64,000 nt of DNA from an uncultured Prevotellaceae bacterium (GTDB lineage: Bacteria; Bacteroidota; Bacteroidia; Bacteroidales; Bacteroidaceae): positions 78,704 through 142,703 of the forward strand of contig CADASP010000017.1 of assembly GCA_902790625.1 (NCBI GenBank). Reading direction: 5' to 3'. The notes under the pieces are model-generated. The model did no database searches. It worked only from the letters and a program-made list of their open reading frames with translations, and had not been told where the DNA came from. The position numbers and the translations under genes are program-made. Shown here piece after piece: positions 34,329 to 42,147 of the stretch. The stretch's first letter is position 1, and every line of letters starts with the position of its first letter.

Positions 34329-34647
34329 TTTTCACTTAAAAAGATTCTTCACTCTTCACTTAAAAAAGATGCTCGGTTTTACTTGTTTTTCTCTGTTTTA
34401 CAAAGTCAACACTCTATTAGTTTTTTCAATTTAGGAAAACAGGTGAAAACCAATAATACAGATAAAAACCTTTTCATTTGCGCTTGATTTTGTTTTTTTC
34501 TCGGTTTTACTTGTTTTTCCCTGTTTTACTAAGTCAACAGACTTCATTAGTGGTGAGATGTGAGTGGTGGGAGGATACCTCTTCCGTTTCATTTTTCATC
34601 ATTATCATCTGGGCGTGCAAGCTATTCTCTCACCTCTCACTTCTCAC
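34329..34647. repeat. Repeat-filled gap with about 50-bp direct repeats
   Basis: CTTCACTCTTCACTTAAAAAAG units at both ends (34322-34370 and 34630-34680) flank two imperfect direct repeats at 34371-34420 and 34499-34550, each starting CTCGGTTTTACTTGTTTTTC and containing CTGTTTTAC and AAGTCAACA. AT-rich; no gene. Confidence 0.8.
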
Positions 34648-36708
34648 TTAAAAAAGACTTTTCACTTTAAACTTGATGGTGTGGAATGGCCGTCGCCCTG
34701 CGCGAGCCGCAGCATAGGGGAATCCGCTCTGGTGCATGGCGGGGCCACGGAGCAGGTACACCTCTTGTGCCTGGGCGATGACGTAGAAGTCGAGCAGCGT
34801 CTTCTCGTAGTATTCGTAGCTATGGGCACCGTCGTTGCCGATGTGCGAGATGTGGCCGGGGATGACCACGGCACCGTGCTCCTTCTGTGCCCGGGCGAGG
34901 AAGGTGGTGCTGTCAGAGCAGGCCACGATGCGGCAGCCGGGGTGCGCCGTGCGCAGTGTGGCCATCTGCTCCATGCAGGCAACCAGCAGCGCCTCGCGGT
35001 CGGTGCTGCTGAGCGGTTCGCCATACACCTCCTCGTTGAAGTCGTCGAGCAGATGGCAGAAGCGGGCCGACACGGTGATGTACTCGTCGCCCGTCAGCAG
35101 CCTCAACTCGTCCAAGTGCTGTTGCAGCCGTGGGGTGGGGCGGAACAGCTGCTCGAAGACCGCAGCATAATCGTGGTCGTAGCAGCAGCCCGCATTGGTA
35201 TATACGTGCAGCTGATGCTCAGGATGCTTCCTCATCCTTCGGCGCAGCAGCCACTCCTGCCAGCGGTGCTCCCAGCGGGTGTCGGCTTGCGAGTCGATGA
35301 TGAGGCGCTGTGTGCGGCCGGGGTCGAAGCATACGTCCTCGTCGCTGATGCGCCAGTCGTAGCTGGCAGGTTGCAGATAGTCGGTCAGGCGGAAGGGATG
35401 CGTGAAGTACAGCTTGAACTGCCGTCCCGTCTGCTGGCAAGCCATAAACACGCTCACCGCCCCACGCAGCCGGTCGGCCAGGCCCCCGCTGCTGGCATTG
35501 CCGCAGAACATGCTGATACAAGCTCCTGAAGCCCCTCCTACGGCCCCCGAGGGGGCTTCTATAGTTTTGCTTTCAGACTGCGGGTCTATCGTGCCCGCCT
35601 CGGGGGGCGAAAGGGGGGCCTCTATCTCCTTTTCTATCTCCTTCTCCATCCTGGGCCTCACCACCATCCATCGGTACATGCTGGGCCACAGGCGCTGCGC
35701 CGTCTTCTTCAGCAGCAGCGAGGGCGAATACTTCAGGGCGAAGAGCACGAACAGCAGCCGATAGCTCTTCATGCCCAAAAAGCGGCGTCGCTCTTGGGCG
35801 GTGAGCAGCTGTGGCTCTATGTGGTTGAAAGCTTGTCGCAGGTTCTGCAGAATCTCGTCTTCGCCGGTGGCCAACTGGCGGTGGTGCTGCATGAAGAAAG
35901 CCATCTGCCATCGCCAACTGTGAAACAGCTTAGTGTTAGCCAAGCGGTATTCCTTGCTGTCGCGTCCGAAAGCGTCGGCCACGACATCCTTCAGTTGGCA
36001 ACTGGTGCGCAGCAGGTGGAACTTGCGGGGCGACACCTTGCCCGTCATCGATTCGGCGTAGTTTAAGTAGTAGTAGCGGGCAGTGGAAAAAGCCACTCTG
36101 CTGGCGTGGATGAGGAAGATGCGCTCGTCGACCTCGTCGCTGTAGACAAACACGGGTTCCTTCCTTTCGGGCCAGCTGCTGTTGCGCCATGCGCTGCGGC
36201 GATAGAGACCGCCGTTGCAGCCAATGCTCCAGCTGGGCATGGTGTGCTTCACCAGCTGTCGCCCTTCGTATACTTGCTGGGCGTCTACCGTCTCGTCGGG
36301 CAATGTCAGCGTAGTGCGCCCCGTGGGTTCGTCGATGAAGAGCATCTGTGGATACACGATGTCGGCATTGGTCACTTGTTGCCGCTTCAGCATGGTGTCT
36401 AAGTAGTCGTCGCTCAGCTGGTCGTCAACGTCGAAGGCCACCACGAACTCTCCCTTTGCCATGAACACGGCACGGTCGCGCGGCAGCTTGCACGAGCCAC
36501 TGCCTGGCTGCGAGCACCACCTGACGCGCCCGTCGGCGCTGGCCAGCTCGCCCAGGATGGCGGCCGTGGCGTCGGTGGAGCCGTCGTCGACCACCACCCA
36601 CTCCCAAGCCACCCACGTCTGCCGCACCAGGCAGTCGTAGGCCGCTCGCAGGAAACGCTCGCCGTTGTAGACGGGCGTCACCACCGAGATGAGGGGCTGT
36701 GTTTGCAT
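34648..36708 (-). CDS. Two-domain glycosyltransferase: GT2 fused to a second transferase-like domain through a palindromic repeat
   Basis: A 686-residue protein from the ATG giving MQTQPLISVVTPVYNGERFL. Residues about 1-230 are GT2 (SVVTPVYNGERFLRAAYDCL, WVVVDDGSTDATAAILGEL, VVAFDVDDQLSDDYLD), extended by a helical part to about 355. Residues about 362-396 (LSPPEAGTIDPQSESKTI then EAPSGAVGGASG) come from the GC-rich palindrome at 35528-35621. The C-terminal part starts ACISMFCGNASSGGLADRLR and has ITVSARFCHLLDDFNE and IVACSDSTTFLARAQ, loosely like GDP-sugar-dependent fucosyltransferase-type proteins (a G-G-L-x-D-R-L-R opening); that call is tentative. First gene of the polysaccharide cluster. 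Its last codons lie in a CTTCACTT repeat. Confidence 0.8.
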   Translation of the reverse strand: MQTQPLISVVTPVYNGERFLRAAYDCLVRQTWVAWEWVVVDDGSTDATAAILGELASADGRVRWCSQPGSGSCKLPRDRAVFMAKGEFVVAFDVDDQLSDDYLDTMLKRQQVTNADIVYPQMLFIDEPTGRTTLTLPDETVDAQQVYEGRQLVKHTMPSWSIGCNGGLYRRSAWRNSSWPERKEPVFVYSDEVDERIFLIHASRVAFSTARYYYLNYAESMTGKVSPRKFHLLRTSCQLKDVVADAFGRDSKEYRLANTKLFHSWRWQMAFFMQHHRQLATGEDEILQNLRQAFNHIEPQLLTAQERRRFLGMKSYRLLFVLFALKYSPSLLLKKTAQRLWPSMYRWMVVRPRMEKEIEKEIEAPLSPPEAGTIDPQSESKTIEAPSGAVGGASGACISMFCGNASSGGLADRLRGAVSVFMACQQTGRQFKLYFTHPFRLTDYLQPASYDWRISDEDVCFDPGRTQRLIIDSQADTRWEHRWQEWLLRRRMRKHPEHQLHVYTNAGCCYDHDYAAVFEQLFRPTPRLQQHLDELRLLTGDEYITVSARFCHLLDDFNEEVYGEPLSSTDREALLVACMEQMATLRTAHPGCRIVACSDSTTFLARAQKEHGAVVIPGHISHIGNDGAHSYEYYEKTLLDFYVIAQAQEVYLLRGPAMHQSGFPYAAARAGRRPFHTIKFKVKSLF
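35528..35621 (-). repeat. In-frame GC-rich palindromic element, copy 3
   Basis: Same 94-bp length and architecture as the copies at 7107-7200 and 7866-7959, on the minus strand, in the same reading frame. The core CTGAAAGCAAAACTATAGAA and the right arm GCCCCCTCGGGGGCCGTAGG are nearly identical; the left arm has diverged (CTTTCGCCCCCCGAGGCGGG). It sits exactly between two protein domains. Confidence 0.92.
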
Positions 36709-36852
36709 ATTCCACTGCAAAAATACTGCTTTTCCACGACATGAGCAAGAAAATGGGGGAAAATCAACAAATCAGTAACGATTAAAGGTCAAGTCCGTGC
36801 CTTGCGAGCGACAGGGGGCTGGCGGAGCGGGAAAAACGCCATGCTCTTTGGG

Positions 36853-36940
36853 TTGGCAGCGCACGCCGCCATGATTGGCAGCGGCCGCTGCCAATCATGG
36901 CGGCGGTCGGGGACAATGATGGCAGCGGCCGCTGCCAACC
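36853..36940. repeat. Tandem palindrome, GGCAGCGGCCGCTGCC family, locus D
   Basis: Two perfect GGCAGCGGCCGCTGCC palindromes alternate with two diverged half-units (GGCAGCGCACGCCGCCATGA and CATGGCGGCGGTCGGGGACA). Preceded by GCATGCTC-like sequence resembling the edge of locus C. Lacks the long conserved flanks of loci B and C. Confidence 0.88.
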
Positions 36941-37079
36941 TGTTTTTGGCTATGGCCTATTCATGGGGTGCATGGTGGGGGTGGCGGGGCGGCCCAGCGC
37001 TGCTCTCGCCATCGGTAATCCTGTTAGTGGTTTCGCTGCCGTGGGCGACGTGGTCATCGGGGTGTTGCAGCGGGGATGC

Positions 37080-37127
37080 GAAAAAATAAAAGGAGGCGAG
37101 CACCTGCTGATGGGGTGTTCGCCTCCT
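37080..37127 (-). terminator. Rho-independent terminator of the MFS gene
   Basis: On the minus strand, AGGAGGCGAACACC pairs with GGTGCTCGCCTCCT across a 9-nt loop with one wobble position, followed by TTTTATTTTTT. It lies about 35 bp after the MFS stop. Confidence 0.88.
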
Positions 37128-37160
37128 GCCTGGCGGGTATGTTTCCCTGTGTGTGGGGGT

Positions 37161-38780
37161 TTATTTGATGTTGGGTTCCTCCAGCCCGATGCCCTTCTTG
37201 CGGTCGACCACCTTCAGCACGAGTCCGAGGATGAGTGCTGCCACGCCGAGTGCTGCGAGCATCACCAGCGGCCAGGTGTAGTCCTTCTGCGTGGGGTCGG
37301 TGACGCCCTCGTTGGTGGCATCGAGCACCTTGCCGATGAGGAGGGGGAAGAGCCACAGACCGATGTTCTGAATCCAGAAGATGAGGGCGTAGGCGGAGCC
37401 TATGACCTTCGGCTCCACCAGCTTGGGCACCGACGGCCACAGCGATGCTGGCACCAGCGAGAACGAGGCACCCAGCACGAGGATGGTGAGATAGGCCACG
37501 ACGATGCCGCCCACCTGGCTGCTGCTGAAGGCCGGCAGGATGAAGGCGAAGGTGAGGTGGCATCCGATGAGCAGCAGGCTGCCGAGCACGAGCATCGAGG
37601 CGGCCTTGCCCTTGTGGTCGACGTAGGAGCCGAGGATGGGGGTGATGAGCACGGCCAGCAGGGGGAAGACGGCGAAGATGGTCTCGGCCGACTGGCGCAT
37701 GTAGCCCATGAAGCAGTAGGTGACGAGTGCCAGCACCGAAAGGCCCAGCAAACCGTATTTCACTTCTTTCTTCTTCTGGAAATTGCTGGCGAAGCCGGCG
37801 GCGGCCACCACGAGCATGATGAGATACTGGACGATGGTGACGCTGTCGGAAGCCCAGAACGAATTCTCGTCGGGTGGCGTGAGGGTGAGGTTGCACTGCA
37901 GCATGTTGACGGCATACTTCTGGAAGGGGAAGATGGCCGAGTAGTAGAGCACGCAGAGCAGGGCCACGAGCCAGAAGCCGCTCGAGGTGAGTATCTGCCC
38001 CAGGTCTTTGATGCGGAAGGGGTCGTCTTTCTCCTCGGCCTCGCCCGTCTGCGCGTCGAGCTTCTTGTCCATGAAGAAATAGACGATGAACATGATGAGG
38101 GCGATGCAGAGGAGCACCACGCCGAAGGCGACGGAGCGGCTGACGCTGATGTCGCCGCCGAGCTTGCAGAAGAAGGGCGAGAAGATCATGCAGGTGGCCA
38201 CGCCAAGACGGGCCAGTGCCATCTCGCTGCCCATGGCCAGCGCCATCTCGCGGCCCTTGAACCACTTGACGATGCCTCGCGAGACGGTGATGCCGGCCAT
38301 CTCGCAGCCGCAGCCGAAGATCATGAAGCCGCATGCCGCCAGCTTGGCCGACGCGGGCATGCCCTCGTAGAAGGGGCTGACACCCAGCTCGTCGAAACCG
38401 GGGATGTAGTTCAGGTTGTTGGTGAACCAGGTCTCAAGTCCGCTGCCGATGAAGCTGTCGGTCATGGCGTACCACTTGATGACGGCTCCAACGAGCATCA
38501 CCGCTCCTGAGAGGATGGCGGTGAAGCGCACGCCCATCTTGTCGAGGATGATGCCGGCGAAGATGAGGAAGAAGACGAACACATTGAGGAACACCTCGGA
38601 GCCTTGCATCGTGCCGAAGGCCGAGCCGTCCCATCCACGGGTGTCTTGCACCTCCTTGAAGATGGGCGAGAGGATGTCCATGAAGATGTAGCTGCAAAAC
38701 ATGGCCAGGGCCAGCAGCAGCAGGGCTGTCCACCGCATGGCGGCGGAGTCGCGTAGAGTCTTTTGAATAGTTTGTGACAT
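37161..38780 (-). CDS. Major facilitator superfamily transporter
   Basis: A 539-residue transporter with 12 or more membrane segments. The ATG giving MSQTIQKTLRDSAAMRWTAL is chosen; the frame stays open upstream through a GGTGAGTGGTGAG-type repeat that is unlikely to be translated. MFS features include the TM2-TM3 loop GIILDKMGVRFTAI and the pattern GCGCEMAGITVSRGIVKWFKG. A charged central loop (DAQTGEAEEKDDPFRIKD) and extra helices near VSRSVAFGVVLL distinguish it from simple 12-TM carriers. Substrate unknown. Downstream of rpiB with a 114-bp gap, so a sugar-related substrate is possible but unproven. Confidence 0.88.
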   Translation of the reverse strand: MSQTIQKTLRDSAAMRWTALLLLALAMFCSYIFMDILSPIFKEVQDTRGWDGSAFGTMQGSEVFLNVFVFFLIFAGIILDKMGVRFTAILSGAVMLVGAVIKWYAMTDSFIGSGLETWFTNNLNYIPGFDELGVSPFYEGMPASAKLAACGFMIFGCGCEMAGITVSRGIVKWFKGREMALAMGSEMALARLGVATCMIFSPFFCKLGGDISVSRSVAFGVVLLCIALIMFIVYFFMDKKLDAQTGEAEEKDDPFRIKDLGQILTSSGFWLVALLCVLYYSAIFPFQKYAVNMLQCNLTLTPPDENSFWASDSVTIVQYLIMLVVAAAGFASNFQKKKEVKYGLLGLSVLALVTYCFMGYMRQSAETIFAVFPLLAVLITPILGSYVDHKGKAASMLVLGSLLLIGCHLTFAFILPAFSSSQVGGIVVAYLTILVLGASFSLVPASLWPSVPKLVEPKVIGSAYALIFWIQNIGLWLFPLLIGKVLDATNEGVTDPTQKDYTWPLVMLAALGVAALILGLVLKVVDRKKGIGLEEPNIK

Positions 38781-38894
38781 TATTGGTTTGAGATTTGAGA
38801 ATAGTTTAGGGGTGGATGGTAAGGGGTGAGTGGTGAGAGGTGAGTGGAGGATAGAAATGCGGTGGCAAATTTTGCACTCTTCACTCTTCACTTT

Positions 38895-39332
38895 TTATAC
38901 GGGAATCTTGTCGATGCGGCGCTGGTGGCGTCCTCCCTCGAAGTCGGTGGCGAAGAACTCGTCCATGATTTTGCGGGCCATGTCCTCGCTGATGAAGCGG
39001 CCGGGCATCACCAGCACGTTGGCATTGTTGTGTTGGCGGATGAGGTGGGCAATCTCGGGAATCCAGCACAAGCCAGCACGTATGCTTTGGTGCTTGTTCA
39101 GCGTCATGTTGATGCCCTCGCCGCTGCCGCAAATGGCAATTCCGGGATAAACCTCGTTCTGCTCAATTCCCCGGGCAAGGGCATGCCCGAAATCGCTGTA
39201 GTCGCAGCTCTCCTCGGTGTATGTGCCATAGTCTTTGTAGGCGTAGCCCTTCTCGTCGAGATACTTTTTAACGAACTGCTTCAGTGCGTAGCCAGCATGG
39301 TCGCTGGCCAGTCCAATCGTCTTTGTTTCCAT
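38895..39332 (-). CDS. rpiB: Ribose-5-phosphate isomerase B
   Basis: A 145-residue RpiB of the LacAB/RpiB family, interconverting ribose 5-phosphate and ribulose 5-phosphate. Motifs: IGLASDHAGYALKQFVKKYL, DYGTYTEESCDYSDFGHALA, GIAICGSGEGINMTLNKH (catalytic Cys and anion loop), RAGLCWIPEIAHLIRQHNNANVL and MPGRFIS. A -7 box TACCTTTG lies at 39368-39375 on the minus strand. Confidence 0.95.
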   Translation of the reverse strand: METKTIGLASDHAGYALKQFVKKYLDEKGYAYKDYGTYTEESCDYSDFGHALARGIEQNEVYPGIAICGSGEGINMTLNKHQSIRAGLCWIPEIAHLIRQHNNANVLVMPGRFISEDMARKIMDEFFATDFEGGRHQRRIDKIPV

Positions 39333-39484
39333 GTTATTATTAGTAATGAATGATTAAATGAATGCTGCAAAGGTACGAAATGTTTGTGAATCCCGAAAAT
39401 AATTGAGCGAAAAGTTACGCATTAAAAAAATAATGTGTAATTTTGCGGATGAAGAATGACATGTTTTAACAATCTAAATAAAGG

Positions 39485-40348
39485 ATGGAAGAAAGAAAAC
39501 GAATCTGGAAGGAAATCAGAAAGTTTGAAGAGATTCTCTTCGAGGAGTACAACGGCATTGCCAAGATTACCATCAACAGGCCGCAATGCCGCAACGCTTT
39601 CACTCCTCTCACCACGAAGGAGCTGAGCGAGGCTTTCAGCATGTGCCGCGAAATGCAGCGCATCCGGGTGGTGCTGCTCACGGGGGCCATGTCGCCTGTG
39701 CCCGATGGCATGAAGGCGGAGGAGGTGAAGCATGCTTTCTGTAGTGGTGGCGACATGCACGTGAAGGGCCGCGGCGGATACATCGACGACGAGGGCGTGC
39801 CCCGCTTGAGCGTGCTCGACGTGCAGATGCAGATACGTCGATTGCCCAAGCCCGTCATCGCCATGGTGAACGGCTATGCCATCGGCGGAGGGCATGTGCT
39901 GCACCTGGTGTGCGACCTGACGATAGCGTCGGATAACGCCATCTTCGGACAGACGGGGCCGAAGGTGGGTTCGTTTGATGCCGGCTTTGGCAGCAGCTAC
40001 TTGGCGCGCATCGTGGGGCAGAAGAAGGCTCGCGAGATTTGGTTCCTGTGCCGACAGTACAGTGCCGCTGAGGCCGAGCGCATGGGACTGGTGAACAAGG
40101 TGGTGCCCCTGGCGCAACTGGAAGACGAGTGCGTGAGCTGGGCCGAGACGATGATGGAGCGCTCGCCCATCGCCCTGCGAATGATTAAGGCGGGGCTCAA
40201 CGCCGAGCTCGACGGACAGGCGGGCATACAGCAGCTGGCGGGCGATGCCACCATGCTCTATTACTTCCTCGACGAGGCACAAGAGGGCGGGAAGGCCTTC
40301 TTGGAGAAGCGCAAGCCCGACTTCGGACAATTCCCGCAGGTGCCGTGA
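39485..40348 (+). CDS. menB: 1,4-dihydroxy-2-naphthoyl-CoA synthase
   Basis: A 287-residue crotonase-fold enzyme closing the second ring in menaquinone synthesis. Motifs: [80 protein letters not shown] and [20 protein letters not shown]. The [11 protein letters not shown] loop with the catalytic Asp and the Gly-rich bicarbonate or carboxylate site identify MenB over other crotonases. A -7 box TAATTTTG is at 39438-39445. menC lies 0.7 kb downstream, with greA inserted on the other strand between them. Confidence 0.95.
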   Translation: MEERKRIWKEIRKFEEILFEEYNGIAKITINRPQCRNAFTPLTTKELSEAFSMCREMQRIRVVLLTGAMSPVPDGMKAEEVKHAFCSGGDMHVKGRGGYIDDEGVPRLSVLDVQMQIRRLPKPVIAMVNGYAIGGGHVLHLVCDLTIASDNAIFGQTGPKVGSFDAGFGSSYLARIVGQKKAREIWFLCRQYSAAEAERMGLVNKVVPLAQLEDECVSWAETMMERSPIALRMIKAGLNAELDGQAGIQQLAGDATMLYYFLDEAQEGGKAFLEKRKPDFGQFPQVP

Positions 40349-40492
40349 GAGTTAGGAGTTAGGAGTTAGGAGTTAGGAGTTAGGAGTTACCCTCACTCGA
40401 AACAACTCCTCACTCCTCACTCCTCACTCCTCACTCCTAACTCAAATAAACTCCTAACTCCTAACTCCTCACTCAAAAAGCTCCTAACTCAA
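40348..40492. repeat. GAGTTAGGAGTTAG / CTCCTAACTC inverted repeat array
   Basis: Six GAGTTAG-type units (40348-40389) face complementary ACTCCTCACTCC and ACTCCTAACTC units (40402-40492) between the convergent menB and greA genes. The greA stop TGA lies in the repeat word TTTGAGTTAGG. It can form a long stem and may end transcription from both sides. Confidence 0.92.
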
Positions 40493-40953
40493 AGCTGTAT
40501 GCTCTCGATGCGCAGCTTCAGTATGCCAGCGGGCACGCGCACCGTCACCATGTCGCCCACATGCTTGTTAAGCAGGGCTTCGGCGATGGGCGACTTGATG
40601 GAGATCTTGCCTTCGCGCAGGTTGGCTTCGTGGGGGCTGGCAATGGTGTAGGTCATCCGCTTGTCGGTGGCGAGGTTGGTCATCTCCACCTTGCTGAGGA
40701 GTTGAACCTTGTCGGTGGCGAGACGCGACATGTCGATGACGCGCGCATTCTCCAGCACCCGCTGCTTGAAGCGAATCCTGCCCAGCAGCCTCGCCTGCTC
40801 GCGCTTGGCGGCATGATACTCAAAGTTCTCGCTGAGGTCGCCTTTGTCGCGGGCCTCGGCAATGGCTTCCCTCACCTGCGGCAGCTCCACGCTCTCTAAT
40901 TGGCGCAGCTCGGCCACCAGCTTGTCGTAGCCTTCTTGTGACATGTATTCCAT
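40489..40953 (-). CDS. greA: Transcription elongation factor GreA
   Basis: A 154-residue GreA from the ATG giving MEYMSQEGYDKLVAEL; an upstream in-frame ATG would fall at the promoter and is rejected. The N-terminal coiled coil carries the acidic tip GDLSENFEYHAAKREQ, which stimulates RNA polymerase transcript cleavage, and the C-terminal FKBP-like domain ends SPIAEALLNKHVGDMVTVRV. Promoter at 40989-41019. Divergent from menC. Confidence 0.96.
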   Translation of the reverse strand: MEYMSQEGYDKLVAELRQLESVELPQVREAIAEARDKGDLSENFEYHAAKREQARLLGRIRFKQRVLENARVIDMSRLATDKVQLLSKVEMTNLATDKRMTYTIASPHEANLREGKISIKSPIAEALLNKHVGDMVTVRVPAGILKLRIESIQL

Positions 40954-40988
40954 ACTTACGTGTGTGGTCTGATTGTTCTTTTCGGCCG

Positions 40989-41019
40989 CAAAATTACGGA
41001 TTATTCTGCACATTTCAAA
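40989..41019 (-). promoter_or_regulatory. greA: greA promoter
   Basis: Minus strand TTTG (41019-41016), 19 bp, TAATTTTG (40996-40989), 36 bp before the start codon. Exact match to the Bacteroides -33/-7 consensus. It overlaps the 5' region of the divergent menC gene. Confidence 0.75.
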
Positions 41020-41035
41020 CGAAAAACTGATTTTT

Positions 41036-42094
41036 GTGAATAAATTATCGATTCATATCCAGGAGCGAGTGCTCCATTTCCTTCAGCCCGCAGGCACCAG
41101 CCGGGGCGTATATACCGAGCGGCGCATCTGGCTCGTCACCGTCAGCGACGGACAGCGGCAGGGCGTGGGCGAGTGTGCCCCGCTGCCCGACCTGAGCTGC
41201 GACGCTTTGCCCCCTATAATATATAATAATGTGTTGCGGCGCTTCTGCGACGAAATGGAACGGACGGGGCAGCTCGACGCAGAAGCCCTGCGCCCCTATC
41301 CGAGCATGCTCTTCGGACTGGAGACGGCTTTGCTCTCGCTGTCTTCTCACCGCCCACCACTCACTCCTCACCTCCTGTTCGACACTCCCTTCAGCCGTGG
41401 CGAGGTGGGCATCCCCATCAACGGCTTGGTGTGGATGGGCACGTATGAAGAGATGAGCCGCCGCATCGAGGAGAAGTTGCAGCAGGGTTTCCGCTGTATC
41501 AAGCTGAAGATTGGCGCCATCGACTTCGAGCAGGAGCTGCGGCTGCTGGAGCGCATACGCAGCCGCTTCGGCCCACGCCAGGTGGAACTCAGGGTCGATG
41601 CCAACGGAGCCTTCAGCTATGCCGATGGCGACGCCCTCTACAAGCTGGAGCTGCTGTCGCAGTATGCCCTGCACTCTATCGAGCAACCCATCCGCGCCGG
41701 ACAGTGGGCCAACATGGCCGAACTGTGTCGCGACGCCCCCCTGCCCATCGCCCTCGACGAGGAACTCATCGGCATCAACGACCCCGAGCAGAAGCGGCAG
41801 ATGCTGCACATCATCAAGCCAGCCTACATCGTGCTGAAGCCCTCGCTCCACGGCGGCATGATGGGGTGCCGAGAGTGGGTCGACTTGGCCAACAGCCTGG
41901 GCATCGGCTACTGGATCACCTCGGCCTTGGAGAGCAACGTGGGGCTGAACGCTATTGCACAGCTGTGCAGCGCCTTGCCCCCCAGTGGTGGAAGCAACAC
42001 GCTAATGCCGCAGGGCTTGGGAACGGGCAAACTCTTCGCCGACAACATCGAAATGCCCTTGGAGATAAGAGGCGACAAGCTGTGGACAACGTGA
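41036..42094 (+). CDS. menC: o-Succinylbenzoate synthase (enolase superfamily)
   Basis: A 352-residue enolase-superfamily enzyme. The first lysine pair lies in FRCIKLKIGAIDF (KxK), metal ligands in ELRVDANGAF, HSIEQPI and IALDEELI, and the second catalytic Lys in YIVLKPSLHGGMMGC. With menB nearby, o-succinylbenzoate synthase in menaquinone synthesis is favoured over a dipeptide epimerase. GTG at 41036 is preferred; an ATG at 40973 lies inside the greA promoter region. The segment SSHRPPLTPHLLFD (about residues 102-115) is encoded by CACCACTCACTCCTCACCTC, like gap repeats elsewhere here. Confidence 0.87.
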   Translation: MNKLSIHIQERVLHFLQPAGTSRGVYTERRIWLVTVSDGQRQGVGECAPLPDLSCDALPPIIYNNVLRRFCDEMERTGQLDAEALRPYPSMLFGLETALLSLSSHRPPLTPHLLFDTPFSRGEVGIPINGLVWMGTYEEMSRRIEEKLQQGFRCIKLKIGAIDFEQELRLLERIRSRFGPRQVELRVDANGAFSYADGDALYKLELLSQYALHSIEQPIRAGQWANMAELCRDAPLPIALDEELIGINDPEQKRQMLHIIKPAYIVLKPSLHGGMMGCREWVDLANSLGIGYWITSALESNVGLNAIAQLCSALPPSGGSNTLMPQGLGTGKLFADNIEMPLEIRGDKLWTT

Positions 42095-42111
42095 AAAAAG
42101 CGGGGAAAAAG

Positions 42112-42143
42112 TTTGTTCATGTCGGGGAAAAGCCGTAACTTTG
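42112..42143 (+). promoter_or_regulatory. Promoter giving a probably leaderless transcript
   Basis: TTTG (42112-42115), 20 bp, TAACTTTG (42136-42143). The GTG start of the next gene is at 42148, only 4 bp after the -7 box, so transcription should begin at or very near the start codon. Confidence 0.75.
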
Positions 42144-42147
42144 CACC

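Larger units (their letters stand above)
36709..37160. other. Gap between the polysaccharide cluster and the MFS gene
   Basis: About 450 bp. Holds a tandem palindrome (36853-36940), flanked by sequence unlike the other repeat blocks, and the MFS terminator at 37080-37127. No gene supported; the long plus-strand frame across it is an antisense shadow of the MFS gene. Confidence 0.65.

Noticed and set aside
36897..38510. 537-codon plus-strand frame across the palindrome and the MFS gene
   Set aside because: Antisense to the MFS gene, rich in Asp/Glu/His from complementing membrane codons; no domain.
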